A DNA stretch of 64,000 nt from Oscheius onirici (GCA_932521025.1 OW051468.1:496064-560063); one strand, 5' to 3'. Numbered from the stretch's first letter, positions 10,439 through 23,300 are shown. Notes: generated by a model from the letters alone, not told the origin. A program made the numbers and translations.

Positions 10439-10630
10439 ATTTCTCGTCGCGGTTTCAGAGAAGACCAGTCAATGAATTTATCTTTACAATCTGAAGTTTT
10501 TGGGACAGAGGTACAGAGAGTCAGGGGGGCAGGGCGAGCTGATAGACCTGCAGACAGTAGTAAACCAAAAAATTGTCCAATTTTTTGACTTTTCTCACCC
10601 GTCCCAATTCTTCTCAATCCCCTTGTCGAG

Positions 10631-10890
10631 ATGGGAGTCTTCTTCATCGCCGCTCTTTTCTTCCTGATTCAAAGTAAGGCCTGTTCCTCTGTCCCTCTCT
10701 ACATACTGTATCAGACACGCAGTCCCTGAGGGACCAAAACCCCAAAAAGTGCAACTATTTCTGCAAGACTGGAGTGGTGTCAAACTTGGCGACAGCCCAT
10801 AAGTGCTGTAAGGATCACGGCTACGAGCAGTTCAACTTCTGCGACAGGAAGAAGAAGACGATTTGTGGATGGCGTTTGGGCGGGAAATAG
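10631..10890 (+). CDS. Cysteine-rich secreted peptide, intact member
   Basis: Exon 1 (10631-10673) is a signal peptide (MGVFFIAALFFLIQ) ending in phase 1. Exon 2 (10715-10890) encodes a mature peptide of about 55 residues with CNYFC, HKCCKDHGY and two further cysteines (C-x3-C...CC-x3-G-Y...C...C). Six cysteines predict three disulfides. The family is not one I recognise; the spacing is not that of CS-alpha-beta defensins. A secreted effector or antimicrobial role is only a guess from size and cysteine content. It lies 192 bp downstream of the collagen in the same orientation. Confidence 0.75.
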
Positions 10891-11101
10891 ATGAAATTAA
10901 ATGATTTGTTCACACTTTGTACTACCCCGTTTGAATGTGGCGAGCAAATTAAAAAAAAAGTCTGATGTAGTGAAAAGGATAAAGTTTGGCCATGCTGCTT
11001 GTTATAAAGGCGCTATTTTTTATAGCAGGGAAACAAAAAAAAGGCAAACGGGATAAACTCAATTGTAATCCACAGGAAGACAGAGAGCAACTATTTATTG
11101 A
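10891..11101. other. Intergenic, no feature seen
   Basis: An A/T-rich segment between two convergent family members. I see nothing beyond likely 3' ends. Confidence 0.4.
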
Positions 11102-11320
11102 TTAAAACCTGCAATAGGTGCCTCCACCATAACATTTTGAGAATCCTTTAGGAAAGCTCCCTGGCAGCATTCGTGTGTCAGACGAATGTCAGGATTTCCA
11201 TGTCTACACAGATAGACGCACTCCATGACCAACTCATCGGGTTCTGGGAGAGCTGAAGCGACTGAAAATGAGAGATTTAACGCGTCTGGTCTCATTGGTG
11301 TTCTGCATTCCAATATTTTT
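11102..11320 (-). pseudogene. Cysteine-rich peptide copy lacking its signal exon, frameshifted
   Basis: On the minus strand the shared promoter block (about 11270-11315) is followed directly by an acceptor TTTTCAG and then exon 2 (11261-11102). The signal-peptide exon that should lie between them is missing. Exon 2 begins with ECVYLC and HECCQG. The rest of the signature (GF...C..GG..YC and stop) is in another frame, one base off just after the CC. I read this as a decayed gene; the frameshift alone could be an error, but the lost exon could not. Confidence 0.65.
11270..11315 (-). promoter_or_regulatory. Shared peptide-gene promoter motif
   Basis: Minus strand reads GCAGAACACCAATGAGACC followed about 10 bases later by GTTAAATCTC. 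The same block in the form TGAATACCAATGAGAT...CCAATAAAT precedes other genes at 36170, 44340 and 53410. Confidence 0.55.
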
Positions 11321-11381
11321 CTGTCTGGTTAGAAAGATCAAACAATACCAAAGAATGTTTTTTTGTTGAAGACACTTTATT

Positions 11382-12065
11382 TCATCGAAAACCTCTACCC
11401 ATAATATCACACGAAACCAAATATTTCTGCTTCAGGAACTTTGTGGTATTGTCTGGCCGGGTCAGTTTCCAGTCGGCAGCGATTGTGTAATGGGTCCTAT
11501 AAACAAAAAGGAGTTGTCAAAAAAAAGTATGTAAGAAACTCACACGCCAAGACCAACTATCCAGGGAACGCTCATAAAGTGCATAGCCTTAACCTCAGGT
11601 ATGATTACTCCCTGACTCCGGATCTCCTTATCACGGTTGAACATCTAAAATCGCAAGAGTCGGAAAATTATCGTCGATTTGACTGACCGTGACATCCATG
11701 TCGCCACTTATGGTCCAACCCTCCAGATCCGGCTCTGTCAAGATTATTGGGAAGTAGAAGTCGAAACGACTATTCTTGATATACAGATCGGTGCACCTGG
11801 TCTTGAAAACAGGAATTTCTGTTCCAGCATGACCGCTGCAGAAAGCACAGAGAGCAAGCAGGGCAGAACAGAAGATAAGTTCAATGATGGCTCTGAATTA
11901 GGAGTGATGAGACAGAGAGACGTTATCCTACTTTTGACCAATCGATCGCCAGTTTTCTTGTTCCTGTCCTGCTCCTTCCTCAACAACGTTCCATGTGCCT
12001 GTAGCCGGTTGTTTTCCATCCCTCTTTGCCGAGCTGTGAGACCGATAAATCCAACGAATCCGCAT
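11382..12065 (-). CDS. Single-pass membrane protein, tandem paralogue 1
   Basis: Exons 12065-11932, 11892-11688, 11644-11544 and 11496-11382. It starts MRIRWIYRS with a short basic, glutamine/glycine-rich cytoplasmic part. A transmembrane segment (IIELIFCSALLALCAFCSG) follows at about residue 48, then an outside domain of about 130 residues with TRCTDLYIKNSRFDFYFP, a WTISGDMDVT strand and the ending HYTIAADWKL...NTT...LKQKY..SCDI. The last exon contains an N-glycosylation site (NTT) and a cysteine pair that may close the domain. The next gene upstream has the same exon layout and motifs, so this is a tandem duplication. I do not recognise the domain; it looks beta-rich. An AATAAA signal lies in the 3' flank. 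Confidence 0.75.
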
Positions 12066-12166
12066 GGTGATAGAGAATGAGAAAAGAGTGCACAACTTGG
12101 GATAAGAAGAAGCGACGCCGACTATCGATTTTTTGATAAAAACCTACTTATTTCGGTTCAGAACAT

Positions 12167-13072
12167 TTACTTCCTGACATATTTTTTCTTATAGATATCG
12201 CACGAGATGTAGTATTTCTGTTTGAGAGTCTTTGTAGTATTGTTGGGCAGATGAAGCTTCCAGTCGGCGACCATGATATAGTGAGTCGGTCTGAAAGAGA
12301 TGTCTCTCAGTCTCTGTATGTTAAAACGCGGGCCGGCCCCTCTATTTCTCTGTTCTGTATTTCTGTCCCTCTGTCCTTCTGTCCTCCTCTCTCTCAGTCC
12401 GTGAGTTCCTCTGTCTCTCTGACTCTCCGACTCTTTGACTCTCTGTCTCTGACTTTCTGACTCTCTGTCTCATGTCTCTTTGACTCTCAGTCCCTCTGTA
12501 TCTCTGACTCTCTGTCTCTTTTACAAACTCACATATTTTTATAGTCGATGCTCCAATCAATCAGCATCAGGCTCTCTGCAGGTCTTTCCTTCAGATTAAA
12601 CTTGCGATCCATGAGTTTCCGGTAACCGTCGTACTTCTGAACATTCCAAGATTAAATAACAACATACAAATTTCTCTAACCGTTAGATGATAGTTTCCGC
12701 TAATGCTCCAGTCGTGCCCCGAATCCCCCAAGATTATTGGTATCTTGAAGTCGATCTGATGCTTGTTGAAAGAAATCTCGAGACATCTGGTCGTCAGATA
12801 TGGAGTCTCTTCCAATTTGGAAGAGCTGGGGGGATAGTAGATGTTCAAATATATAGGAAAGACAGCAACGCATAGAGCCGTCAGACAAGTACAGAGACAA
12901 GGAATGCAGAGAGACTAAAACCATGATTTTCTCGAATTTCTTTCCATTTCCTTACTTTGGGTGCTTCTCCTTCTTTAGCTACGCTTCCTTGTTCTGCTGA
13001 CAAGTCGACGACCTGAGGATTATTCTGGTTCTTTCTAGAGGTGACAGAACGGTAGATCCAGCGAATCCTCAT
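12167..13072 (-). CDS. Single-pass membrane protein, tandem paralogue 2
   Basis: Exons 13072-12956, 12914-12681, 12636-12533 and 12290-12167. It shares MRIRWIYRS, the transmembrane segment, TTRCLEISFNKHQIDFKIPIIL, DWSISGNYHLT and the ending THYIMVADWKL...NNTTKTLKQKYYISCDI with the gene just downstream. Intron positions and phases match. The intron between the last two exons is enlarged by about 200 bp of CTCTGT-type low-complexity DNA (12340-12530). Function unknown. Confidence 0.75.
12335..12530. repeat. CTCTGACTCTCTGT low-complexity tract
   Basis: Irregular pyrimidine-rich repeat of CTCTGT/CTCTGA words inside an intron. Similar tracts occur at about 8820-8945, 14380-14520, 32330-32500, 39990-40260 (as GAGAGACAGAGA) and 43545-43745. 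Confidence 0.8.
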
Positions 13073-13248
13073 GGTGAACAGGAGAAGGAAGGGACTAAGG
13101 CCGAGCCCTTTGTTGGGTTAAGAAGACGCGACGCTGACCTAATGGTCAAAGTACGTAATTATAAAAAACCTATTGTTGTCATCGATTTGAGGAACAATAT
13201 GCTTTCCTGTAATAAGGCATGTGAATTTACGCAAGTTTGACAATATCA

Positions 13249-14164
<916 letters not shown>

Positions 14165-14976
14165 AATCGCTATCAGTTTTTCAAAAATGAGTAGTTATTG
14201 GAGATTTGCAATAAAACGTACTCTCGTTTTACTGTTTTTACTTTTTCTACCAATAGTTTCTCTTTTTCTATGCAATTATATCCTTCCGCAAAGATCTTAC
14301 AGATTTCTCTTCTTCCTGATCAGGTCAGGATCAAGCAAGAATCTATCTGTCTTCAGATCGATAGGCAGCCGAATCTTTCAGTCTCTCGGAGTCTTTCAGT
14401 CTCTCCCACCCTCTATCTCTCAGTTTCTCTGTCCTTTAGTCCCCTCCCATCTCTGTATCAGTCTCTCAGTATTTCAGACATTCAGTCTCTGAGTCTCTCA
14501 CTTTTTCAGATTCTCAGTCCGAGGGGAGGAGCCTTCGTCACAGTTGATATGCCTATTGTTCTCATCCACTCAATCTCTTACAAGGGAATACAAGGGAAAC
14601 ATCGAAAACAGTTGAGCCAAACAACGCTAGAAATAGGGAAGGAAGGGAGCCTTGTTTCTAACTGAAGATGTGTTTTCACAGCTTTTGTATGTTCTACAAA
14701 AATGTAGCGAAATGTATACTCTACAACATTGCAGAACATCACTTGGGACTCGAATTTTGGAGTTTGCTTGGGCGACCAAAATGGTATTTTGAACATTGAA
14801 ATTGCTCCAGGGGACAGCAGCAATTCATTCGGCAGCTGAAAATCTGGGAAACAACATTATTTTTCGTGCTCTTTCGAATGGGATCAAGCTCGTTCCAATA
14901 TCCGGTATTTGATTAAAAACGTTCCCTTGTCAGTCACTCTGTTCATTTATCTCTCAGTCAGTCTCCCAAGCCTCAG

Positions 14977-15053
<77 letters not shown>

Positions 15054-15260
15054 ACTCTTTGACCCTATCTTTCTTTGACCCTTTCAGTCCATCCAATCTC
15101 TTGACTCTTCCCACTGATTCAATCTCCCTCTCTCCCAATTTCCTACCCAGTATCTAATTACCTTCCAATGGCTCTTTTTTGAAGCGCCAGAACCCTTCTC
15201 CATCGGATCGATTCCCCGGCTCCAGGCTCTAATTTCCCTCTGCCTCTGACCGCATGACTG
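14165..15260. other. Intergenic with (TC)n microsatellite
   Basis: Holds pyrimidine-rich low complexity (14350-14520), a hairpin-like TCTACAAAAATGTAG / CTCTACAACATTGCAGAAC block near 14685-14745, and a perfect (TC)n run at about 14982-15049. No gene seen. Confidence 0.6.
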
Positions 15261-16776
15261 ATGTTCCCCTTGGAAAATAGTCAACTCGTCGAAAATCAGA
15301 CTGTTTTCTTGGCGGATGAGCGAAAAAGATGCATTTTCAAATGGATGGTCTTTTTTGAAGTCTTCGGGGTGAGTTTCAAAGTCTGCTTTGGGTTGAAATT
15401 TCTTCTAGAAACTTTTTGTCTTTCTCTCCTGCTTCCCGCCATGGGGATCCGTCTACGTGGACGACAATCAGAAAAATCTCGTCGTTTTAGGATTTTCTGT
15501 GCTATTTTCCAGTCTGAATTGCTACTATTTGGATCTCTATGACTACAAGAAGGACGAGGTGAGCTCTGAAATAACTTGGTCCCAGTTTTAGGCCGTTTTC
15601 GGGTCGAAGACGACGTTTTTCAATATTACAATGTTCTGTAAAGTTGTACTTCAGATCAAGGGCTACAACTTTGCAGAACATCGGAAAGTTCGAAAATGAC
15701 GTTTTCAGCCAGAAAATGGCCAATACGCAATTGCGTATTTTTGATTAGGATAAGAGCATTTTCTGTCAGTTGGGTTACTGTATCTTCTGACTTGGAACTT
15801 TGGCCGGGTTCCTGTAACCTTGGTGGTTATCCCAAAAATGTACCGGAAACTACAGTATCCTCTGTTAATCCAATCAAGACTCCTTTTCCAGTGAATAACC
15901 TTCAGATTCCGACAAAAAGACGCCACCGACACGCTATCCGCAGCCCTCTCCTCTACTTTGCCCTTCTGAACATCGTCTTGAAGATAATTTTCGCCGAATT
16001 CTCCTTCAAATTCCTTCATTCTCCACAGCTTTTCGATCCAATAGCTCAAAAATGGGGCATTCTCTCATTTCACGGTCTTCGACCCTGGTTTTTGCTTCTT
16101 TTGATAGCCGCAGACATTATTTTTGTCACAAATGGCCTCTGTTATTGTCTTCAGCAGTATGAGGTGAGCTTTTGTGTGAAACAGAAATTCTGGCCTTCAG
16201 CCACTGAAAGACAGAGAAAAATACCGAAAAATGACGGAAAAGAGGACTGGTGGCGGTGATTTGTCCATTCTGGAGAGCAAAAGTTTCTACATTTTGGTGA
16301 AAAACGAGTCTGAAAAGGTATTTTGACACTATGAAAGCAAAAAAGCGTTTAGGACCTCAACAACTTGGACTTGTCAATTTCTCGTGCTGTTACGAGCAAA
16401 ACCAACGACCGCTGTGGACTTTTTCAGTCGAATTCGGTCACTTTTCCTCTAAAAATTGGGAAAATAGAAGCTGGAGAGAGCATAACGGCAAGTTTACACG
16501 ATTTTGTATCAAAAATAGCTTCAGATCATTCCTGAGACGCATATGCAAGAGGGAGCCATCAAGGCAGAGCGTTTTAGGTCTTTCGGAAGTGAAGTTGGGG
16601 ACAAAATTGTGACGAAACTGCTGGAAAAGTCGAAGGATATCAAAGCGGAGCTGGTGGAAGAGTACGAAAGAAACAGATATGGTGAAGGGACGGAAGAAGC
16701 TGTAAATCAGCAGCCTGTCTGTCCAAAATGGTCCCGGACGGCTCAGAATCCAAATTACATGAGAAAGTTGATGTAA
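15261..16776 (+). CDS. Multi-pass membrane protein with C-terminal IPETH beta domain (family member 1)
   Basis: Exons 15261-15368, 15409-15558, 15906-16163, 16201-16317, 16353-16487 and 16525-16776. All introns are in phase 0. It encodes MFPLENSQLVENQTVFLADE, then about four hydrophobic segments (among them VVLGFSVLFSSLNCYYL, LLYFALLNIVLKIIFAEF, FLLLLIAADIIFV). A cytosolic or lumenal domain follows with SILESKSFYILVKNE, VTFPLKIGKIEAGESIT and IIPETHMQEGAIKAERFRSF. The same string of motifs in the same order is found in the genes at 44982-46788 and 48108-51290. The last intron uses a GC donor (ACG|GCAAGT). The large intron 15559-15905 contains a hairpin element. No known family recognised. Confidence 0.75.
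15575..15740. repeat. Hairpin element in intron (GTTCTGTAAAGTTGTA / CTACAACTTTGCAGAACAT)
   Basis: Arms GACGACGTTTTTCA.. and ..GAAAATGACGTTTTC flank an inner inverted pair. It ends near TACGCAATTGCGTA, a word shared with the TACCGTAAA MITEs. Related inner hairpins occur at about 2574-2616, 50225-50420 and 58700-58770. Confidence 0.6.
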
Positions 16777-17355
16777 ATAAAGATTTTTTTTTGCTGAAAA
16801 TTGGGAGAAACTTTGGCGAATGAATGAAAAAAGTAGCAAGGTTTGAATAGGCGCCTTTTCAACATCTGCTCTATGCGGCTTCATCCACCACTGGACATTT
16901 CTGGGACAAATAATGGGGAATATTTCTGCAAAATTATCACGTGTTCGATTTAACAAAGTTTTATTTATCAGTTCTTTTTTGTTACAAGTTCTATTTCGTG
17001 ACAGTTTGATAAAAAACAGTTATATTTCGTCGCGGTGCCCAAAAACGATCTCCCTTTATGGGTCCCTCCTATGAATGTGTTTCATGAATGATCTGAAGAT
17101 TTTTTTGGCTACAAAATCGTGTAAACTGGGGTTTCTCGTGTCCTTGTAACTTCTCCATCGTGTATTTCATGTTTCTCGTTGTAACTTTGCCTCTACAGCA
17201 AGTGTGCAGTCTATAGAAACATATTTGAGCTATTTTTTTCCCGGAAAATTTAGCTAAAATGCTCGTAAAACCTCTCCTCTTCATGCTTTTATCAATTTAT
17301 CCCTCATCTTCTAATTTTCAGGGAGGCCTGCCAATCTTTCGGCCAATCCCCACAG
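16777..17355. other. Intergenic, no supported gene
   Basis: A/T-rich 3' flank of the membrane protein gene and upstream region of gld-2. A short frame from 17259 reads like a signal peptide (MLVKPLLFMLLSIYPSS) and stops within 110 bases; I cannot support it as a gene. Confidence 0.4.
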
Positions 17356-20300
17356 ATGCGTCCTGAATCGTCACGAAATACCAGGTGAACCCATTTTCTT
17401 TCTACATGGCTGCAAAGTTCTTTTTTTGCCTAAAAATACACAAAATTTCTTGATTTTCAGGGATACCGGCCCCATCACCTACGTGGCAGCCGGAACTGCG
17501 CCGCTGAACAGAAGCTCCCTGTCGCCGAGACCTGGACCAGGAAGAGGAGAAAGAGGGTTGTGGCAGCGATCGGCCGAAGGACAAAGGTAAATTTGCAGTT
17601 TTTTTGAAATCCAAGCATGTGCGCTCGGACCGGCTGAGGCCGGTCCGGACCGGTCCGGTCCAATTTTTCAATGGCGGCGGGCGGACCGGACCGGCGCGGT
17701 CCAATTTAAAAATCGGACCGGACCGGTTCGGTCCGCCCGTCGCGATTTAAAAATCAGTCCGGTCCGGACCGGCGCGGTCCAATTTGAAAAACGGACCGGT
17801 CCGGTCCAGCGCACATGCTTGTTGGAGTCTGTCTTTGTGTGTGTCTTTGTTGCTGTAGTTCTGAAGGTAAACCCAAAAATGTGCTTATATAGAGCTGTCC
17901 GACCTGAAATTCGGCTCTATCCGATAGTCCGTACGTAACTTGCTTGTCCGCATGGCAGTAGATATGATGTTGACATTACCGTAACCTTACTTTGTCGTAC
18001 GAAATCTGTCGTCCTGTATCTTTCCGAAGTCCGCGTCTGATCACTGTACCGTCGTTGTCCAGCAAAATAATGCCACAGTCTTTCCCTGACTCGCTGCCAG
18101 TTTCCAACAAGCCATAAATCGTCTCCCCTGCCTTGGAATGGCTTGGCGTAACTGGAAAACGTTCATAAACTTTCCCCACATCTCTCTGCTTCCCTATGTC
18201 AGAGGCAAAGACCATTTTGGTGGCGTAGGAGGCCCTACAGCTGCGACAACTGGTGTGAAAGTGTAGAAAGAGAGATTAGCGGCGAGAGTAGTCATCTCTA
18301 AAGCCGAGAATCCTGCGAGAAGAAGAACTGGTTGTGGAAAGCAAGGAATGCTTTCGTGACGCCTAGGTCTTGTTCTGGCCGAATGTTTGAGAAATTTCCT
18401 GCTGAAATATTTCGAAGACGGCAGAAATGGCCGTTTCTACAGCATGAAGGCGAGGTTTTTTGTACTTCGTTCCTACATGGCTATTTTTTGGCTGGCCCTC
18501 AAAGCTTCTAGAACACAAAGTCTACAAATTAGCCAGTTCCACACTCACCATCCTTTTTTGTCAATAAACCCTTTTCGTCTTGGCGCAGTGGTAGCATGCT
18601 CGTTTGGCACCCTCGGGCTCATTGTTTTCTGATTTCTCTTTTCCTTTCATCAAGAAAATGGCTTCCTTTCTTCCCTATGCCATAACTAGACCCCGTTTCT
18701 CTCCGATATCAGCCTCCGGGATCCGTTTGTTATTCTTCGGACTATTCGACATGATTTTCAAGGTCATAAGTCCAAAAATGGAATGATAAAAGGAGCTTTT
18801 TTGATGACGGCTATCAGTGTTGCGGAATACAGCGGCTCGCTGGGCAAATAGAGTCCGTGAAGTGAGAGAGTTTCGTAGAAACCTGCCTCTTCTTCTCCAG
18901 AGCCTTGTTTATTTTCTCTACGTAACGGGCCGGCCACGTTTCACGCAGACTTCTTGATGTTCCAGCCTTGAAAACTGTAAAAAGAGACAAAAACGCTGCC
19001 GGAACGCAGATTTTACTCTCCTTTTGTCGTCGGAAACAGTCTTTCTGTTAAAAATTGAACCTTGATTCATAATCGACTCCTAGAGGCCTGAATCTCGGAG
19101 AATGAGCTAATTGTTGGCTCCCTCTTCAATTAAACGTTGAATTTATGTATAGTTTTCACTCTCTAAAGCTCGAAGTACTGCAATTCCGCAGCTGATCGAG
19201 AAGCAACCTTCCCTGTCGATTTTACAGTCAAAAATCGTTTCGCTGCCCTTTTTCGTGCCCCTATTTGAACAACTTTTGGCCAGGAAGTGATCTCTCTGCA
19301 CAATCTGCCATTGTTTCAAAGGGGGAGAGGCTAAAATCAAAAATTAACCATCACGAGGGGCTGGGGGATGTATGTGGCTAGAGCAAGCACACAGAAAGAA
19401 ATTTCTCCTCCTAATAATCGTTGTTGCAGCTGTCGCATTGTTTCCAGGCCTACACATGAGCCGGCTCTCTGTTGGTCTATTTTTGTGCTCATTTTGTGCC
19501 TTTTGAAACTGGGCGTTTTTAGCCTTCTTTTAACCGATTTTTTCATTCGAAACTGCTGCAGTTGACCAAATCTTCATTAACATGTTGTTTTGAGCTTTCT
19601 AGCTCGATGACTGGTTCTAAAAGCCTGAAACTTGTCTAAAGTGTTTCAGATTGCTGAAATTTACAGAGTTTTACGCTTTGTGGCTGCTCCTGAGTTCGAT
19701 TAGCTGACATTTGAGCAAATTTTCGATCAAAAATGGCTCGAGACGTATAATTTGCCCGAATCTTCACTGCCCTGAATTTTTTCTGAGTTTGAGCTCATTT
19801 CCTTTCAAATTTCGGCCTTTTCCTTAATTTTCTGTCAATTTTCTCTCCGGACACGTTTCCTGACAGTTATAACTTTGTTTGGAAGCAATTGTTTCGGTTT
19901 ACCGCCAGTGTTCGCGCCCCGTCCCCTCTCATTGCTGTCGTCACCGGTGTAGTGGAGGGTGAAACTTGCCAAGCCGCACTCTCTTTCTCTCTGACATTTT
20001 CACCCCTAGACCTCCCTGTGGCACCCAGACGTTGTTGATTAGACGTCCTGTTTTTGAAAATAGTCTCTTGACAGAGAGGGTTTTGTTTTTGTGTACTCTG
20101 GGACATTGGGAGTGAGAAGAGTCTAGATCTTTTGATTCCAATCGGACTGTTTATGTGAATCAGAGATTCTATTCATTGTGGAACGAAAAGCAGCCTAAAC
20201 TGCCCTCTTTTAGCAGATTTTGCCACAGAAACTTCTAGCAGATCATGCTGGTTCTCCTTCTCTAATCAGTGGCTCTTTTGGGTCAATTTAGCTGGAAAAA

Positions 20301-23300
20301 ATGTCGAACTTCATCTATTCTGGCCGTATTTTTGTGCAGGAAGCTTCAATTTTTCATATTTCGCTAAAAATCAGCTTGCATCTTTTTCTTCTTGTTTTGA
20401 TTCTCTCCGTCTCATCTTCCTCTCTCCTTCTCGAAGAAACATTTTATAATGCACAGCTGTCTCCCCATAGTCTCTCTCCCTCTAGCTTGAATATCTTGTG
20501 TAATCATCAAAAACCACAGGAAATCTTTCGCATTTCCTCCATTCCATCCTCCCTATGTGGCTGTTAGAGATAGCTAGGAGATTGGGACAGAGATCTGGTT
20601 CTTCTTTCCCTAGCCGCGAACCAAACCCAGAACGGCTTGTTTCCTGTGGCTTGGCTTTGCGACGACGACGCCCCTTTTACTGCTACACGGGGGATCTGAT
20701 ATCGTGTATTTTTTCGCTCCTCTAAAGAAATAGTAGCCCCTGCACTGTTAAATTGATCGTTGTCGCGATTAGGAAGAAAAAAAGCTTGGCTACAAGGCCA
20801 AATTGTATGTTTTCGACTGATTATCCAACGTTTTTGGTAGCAGTGTCGTCAACGCCTCTATTCGGGAGTTTCAGTATTTTTGGAGTCGAAAATGGTCATT
20901 TTGAGCTCAAATTTGACGGTCTCCGGTGCTGTGACAGGATCTCCATTCCTCTAATTGTAAGAGCCCCCACTTCGTTTTAGCGCAAAGTTCTAATTTACGC
21001 GCCAAATTGGACGTAGGCTCATTTTAAAATTTTCTCTCTCTCTCTAGTGCCCTTTTTGTTTGTCCACAGCCCTACGGCAACTGTATTCATACAGATTTTC
21101 GCCACCTTCCCTTTGTCGTCTCGTCCTCCATGAGATTCGATGACAGATGACGATCTGGAAGCACTTGCTGGTTATTTTGGAAACAATAATAGAGGCCGCA
21201 TTACGGTTTTCCGCCCTTCTCACGCACAATCAGTAGCCGAGGTGAGGAGGTAAACAGTCAGTATAAAGTCTCCTTCTCGCCGACCATTTTTTATAGCAAC
21301 CTTCGGGTTTATTGGCACGTGAGAGAACGCCAATCTGTCGCCTTTTGTGTTGTTTTTCTCCCAGAAATGCCCTCCATCTTTCGATTCTTGAAATGTTGCG
21401 ACAAATAGACGGAAACGGAGCTTTTTGTCACAATAATTTGCTAGTTTTCATATCATTTTATCCTAGAATTCCTTTATCCGTTTTTGCGGAGCAAATTTGA
21501 AGGTTTCTTCCTCTCCTTGTAAAGCAATTAAACGAAGTGAAAGCTTGCCTTTCTCCCTCACATTTTAGCTGGTTTTCGCACTGAGAATGATCCCTCATTT
21601 TCCGAGCTTTATATAGATTCTATACGGGGAGCCATTATGTTCATTTTTAAACCCGTAAGCTGTTGCTCTTCTTCTGAGGCTTGTAAGGCGTGTATCACAC
21701 TAAAATCTGCCATTTCCCTTCAATTTCTGAAGAAAATACGCTCGAAACCAATCTCTCTCCCCACGCGCCTCGGACTTTTTTGCTTTGTTGCCACAGATCT
21801 CGCCTCTCTGCTGCGAGAGAGAGGAAGCTCTCTCCGCTGCAAACGGTTCCACTGCAGTCAGCCGAGAGAGAAAGAAGCGCTGCCACAGATAGCCTTCTAT
21901 CTGTTGATAACGACAGCCTTTCTTCGTTATTTTTTCTGCCCCTCGTTCACTGTTCCCTCCAGGATTAGTTGCCGCGTTCTTTGGCCGTTTATTGACAACA
22001 AGAAGGCCATTTTTCTCCAGCATAGTGCCGTTTTAAAAAAGACAATACCGCAATCTTGCCATATTCTTCCCAAGACCAATTTAGCTGGCTATCCAACTTT
22101 TGAGTGGACAATGGATGTACCAGCGGCTAGAAATGGATACTGCAGCTTCGAATACGGACTACATTCTTTTACAGAATGCTAAAAAATCTCAATTGGGGAA
22201 CATCGGGACAGTTGTTTTTGAGCGTATGCGCCACCTGTTTGTTACATGTTCGCAGAATTTCTACTGGCTATTTAATGCTTCTGCCTGTTTTCTGGCCTCT
22301 CCACGAGGAGAAAAAATAAGGCTGAAATAAGCCCCGAAAAATGACTGACTGGAGCCGATTTTGGCGCTGGAAAATGCGAATTTACAGGCAACTTCCGGGA
22401 TAGTTTTCTCTAGAAACACGGCTATTTGTGGCTTTTTCCAGGCTTTTTTTTGCCTCGAGACACTCAGCGTCGTCTCGCCCGCATTCTCGATCGCTCGTAC
22501 GCTCGAGAGAAAAATCCCGTCTGGTCTTTCCAAAGGAAAGTTCCGGAAAAGAAGCTCCTATTTCCACCAATTTGATTTTTTTTCGGCTGCATTTCAAATT
22601 TTATCGACTTTCTACCCGAAACACTGCTTTTCGAGCCGACAATTTCGACGAATGACGAAAGTTTTCACCAAGTTCCTGGACCAAAAATTGCTCTCGGATC
22701 AATTGACAGGCTTATTTTTCTCCGTCTCAGATAGCCAGAGAGATTGACATGAGTCTTTCCTAGTTATTTTCTCTGTCTCTTTCGCGTCCGTCACACCGTC
22801 TCTTTCAGCCAGTTCCAGTCCTTTTCTGAAAATACCACTAATTCTTGCTTCATTTGACTCTCGATTTCTTCAATTCTCCTGTAAAAATCCTCGTTATCCA
22901 ATCCGGCCATAATTCTGCTTCCAGTATCTCTATTTCTCCTCATTTCGCTCCAGAAATTCTTCATTTTTCAGAGTTTGTTGACTAATTCACACATCGCTCG
23001 ACGTTGTCAATAAAAACGGCTCAAAATAGGCTCAAAAGTTTGATACCGATGCCGTACTCGACAGGATCAGACGATTCCGGAGTCGGTCTCCGAATTGTCG
23101 ATTATTCGTCCTGTTGTTTCGATCTCTCGGCTCCGACATCGAGCCTGACGTGCTCAGAAGATGAATTTCTTCTGCGATGGCCGCTGCCATCAAAGGGACG
23201 AAGTTCCCGCGGCGGAAAGGGCCGCAACAAGAAGCGAAAACAGCAAAAACTGCTCCTGCAGCGGCCGACGTCAGTTCCCAACAGTCTAAGTACCGGCAGT

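Noticed and set aside
10800-10850. CCKDHGY in the 10631 peptide resembling the CCxxHD motif of secreted phospholipase A2
   Set aside because: The protein is far too short and lacks the catalytic aspartate and other conserved helices.
17259-17366. Signal-peptide-like frame MLVKPLLFMLLSIY just before the first gld-2 exon
   Set aside because: Stops after about 35 codons and overlaps an acceptor used by the better gld-2 model.
17976-18215. Minus-strand frame of 79 codons in the first gld-2 intron
   Set aside because: Reasonable composition but no splice partners, homologue or promoter; could be chance.
18571-18605. A-box-like GGCGCAGTGGTAGCATGC suggesting a tRNA
   Set aside because: No B box or acceptor stem follows.
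21637-22182. Plus-strand frame of 181 codons in a gld-2 intron
   Set aside because: Random-looking composition, no start context, overlaps equal frames on the other strand.
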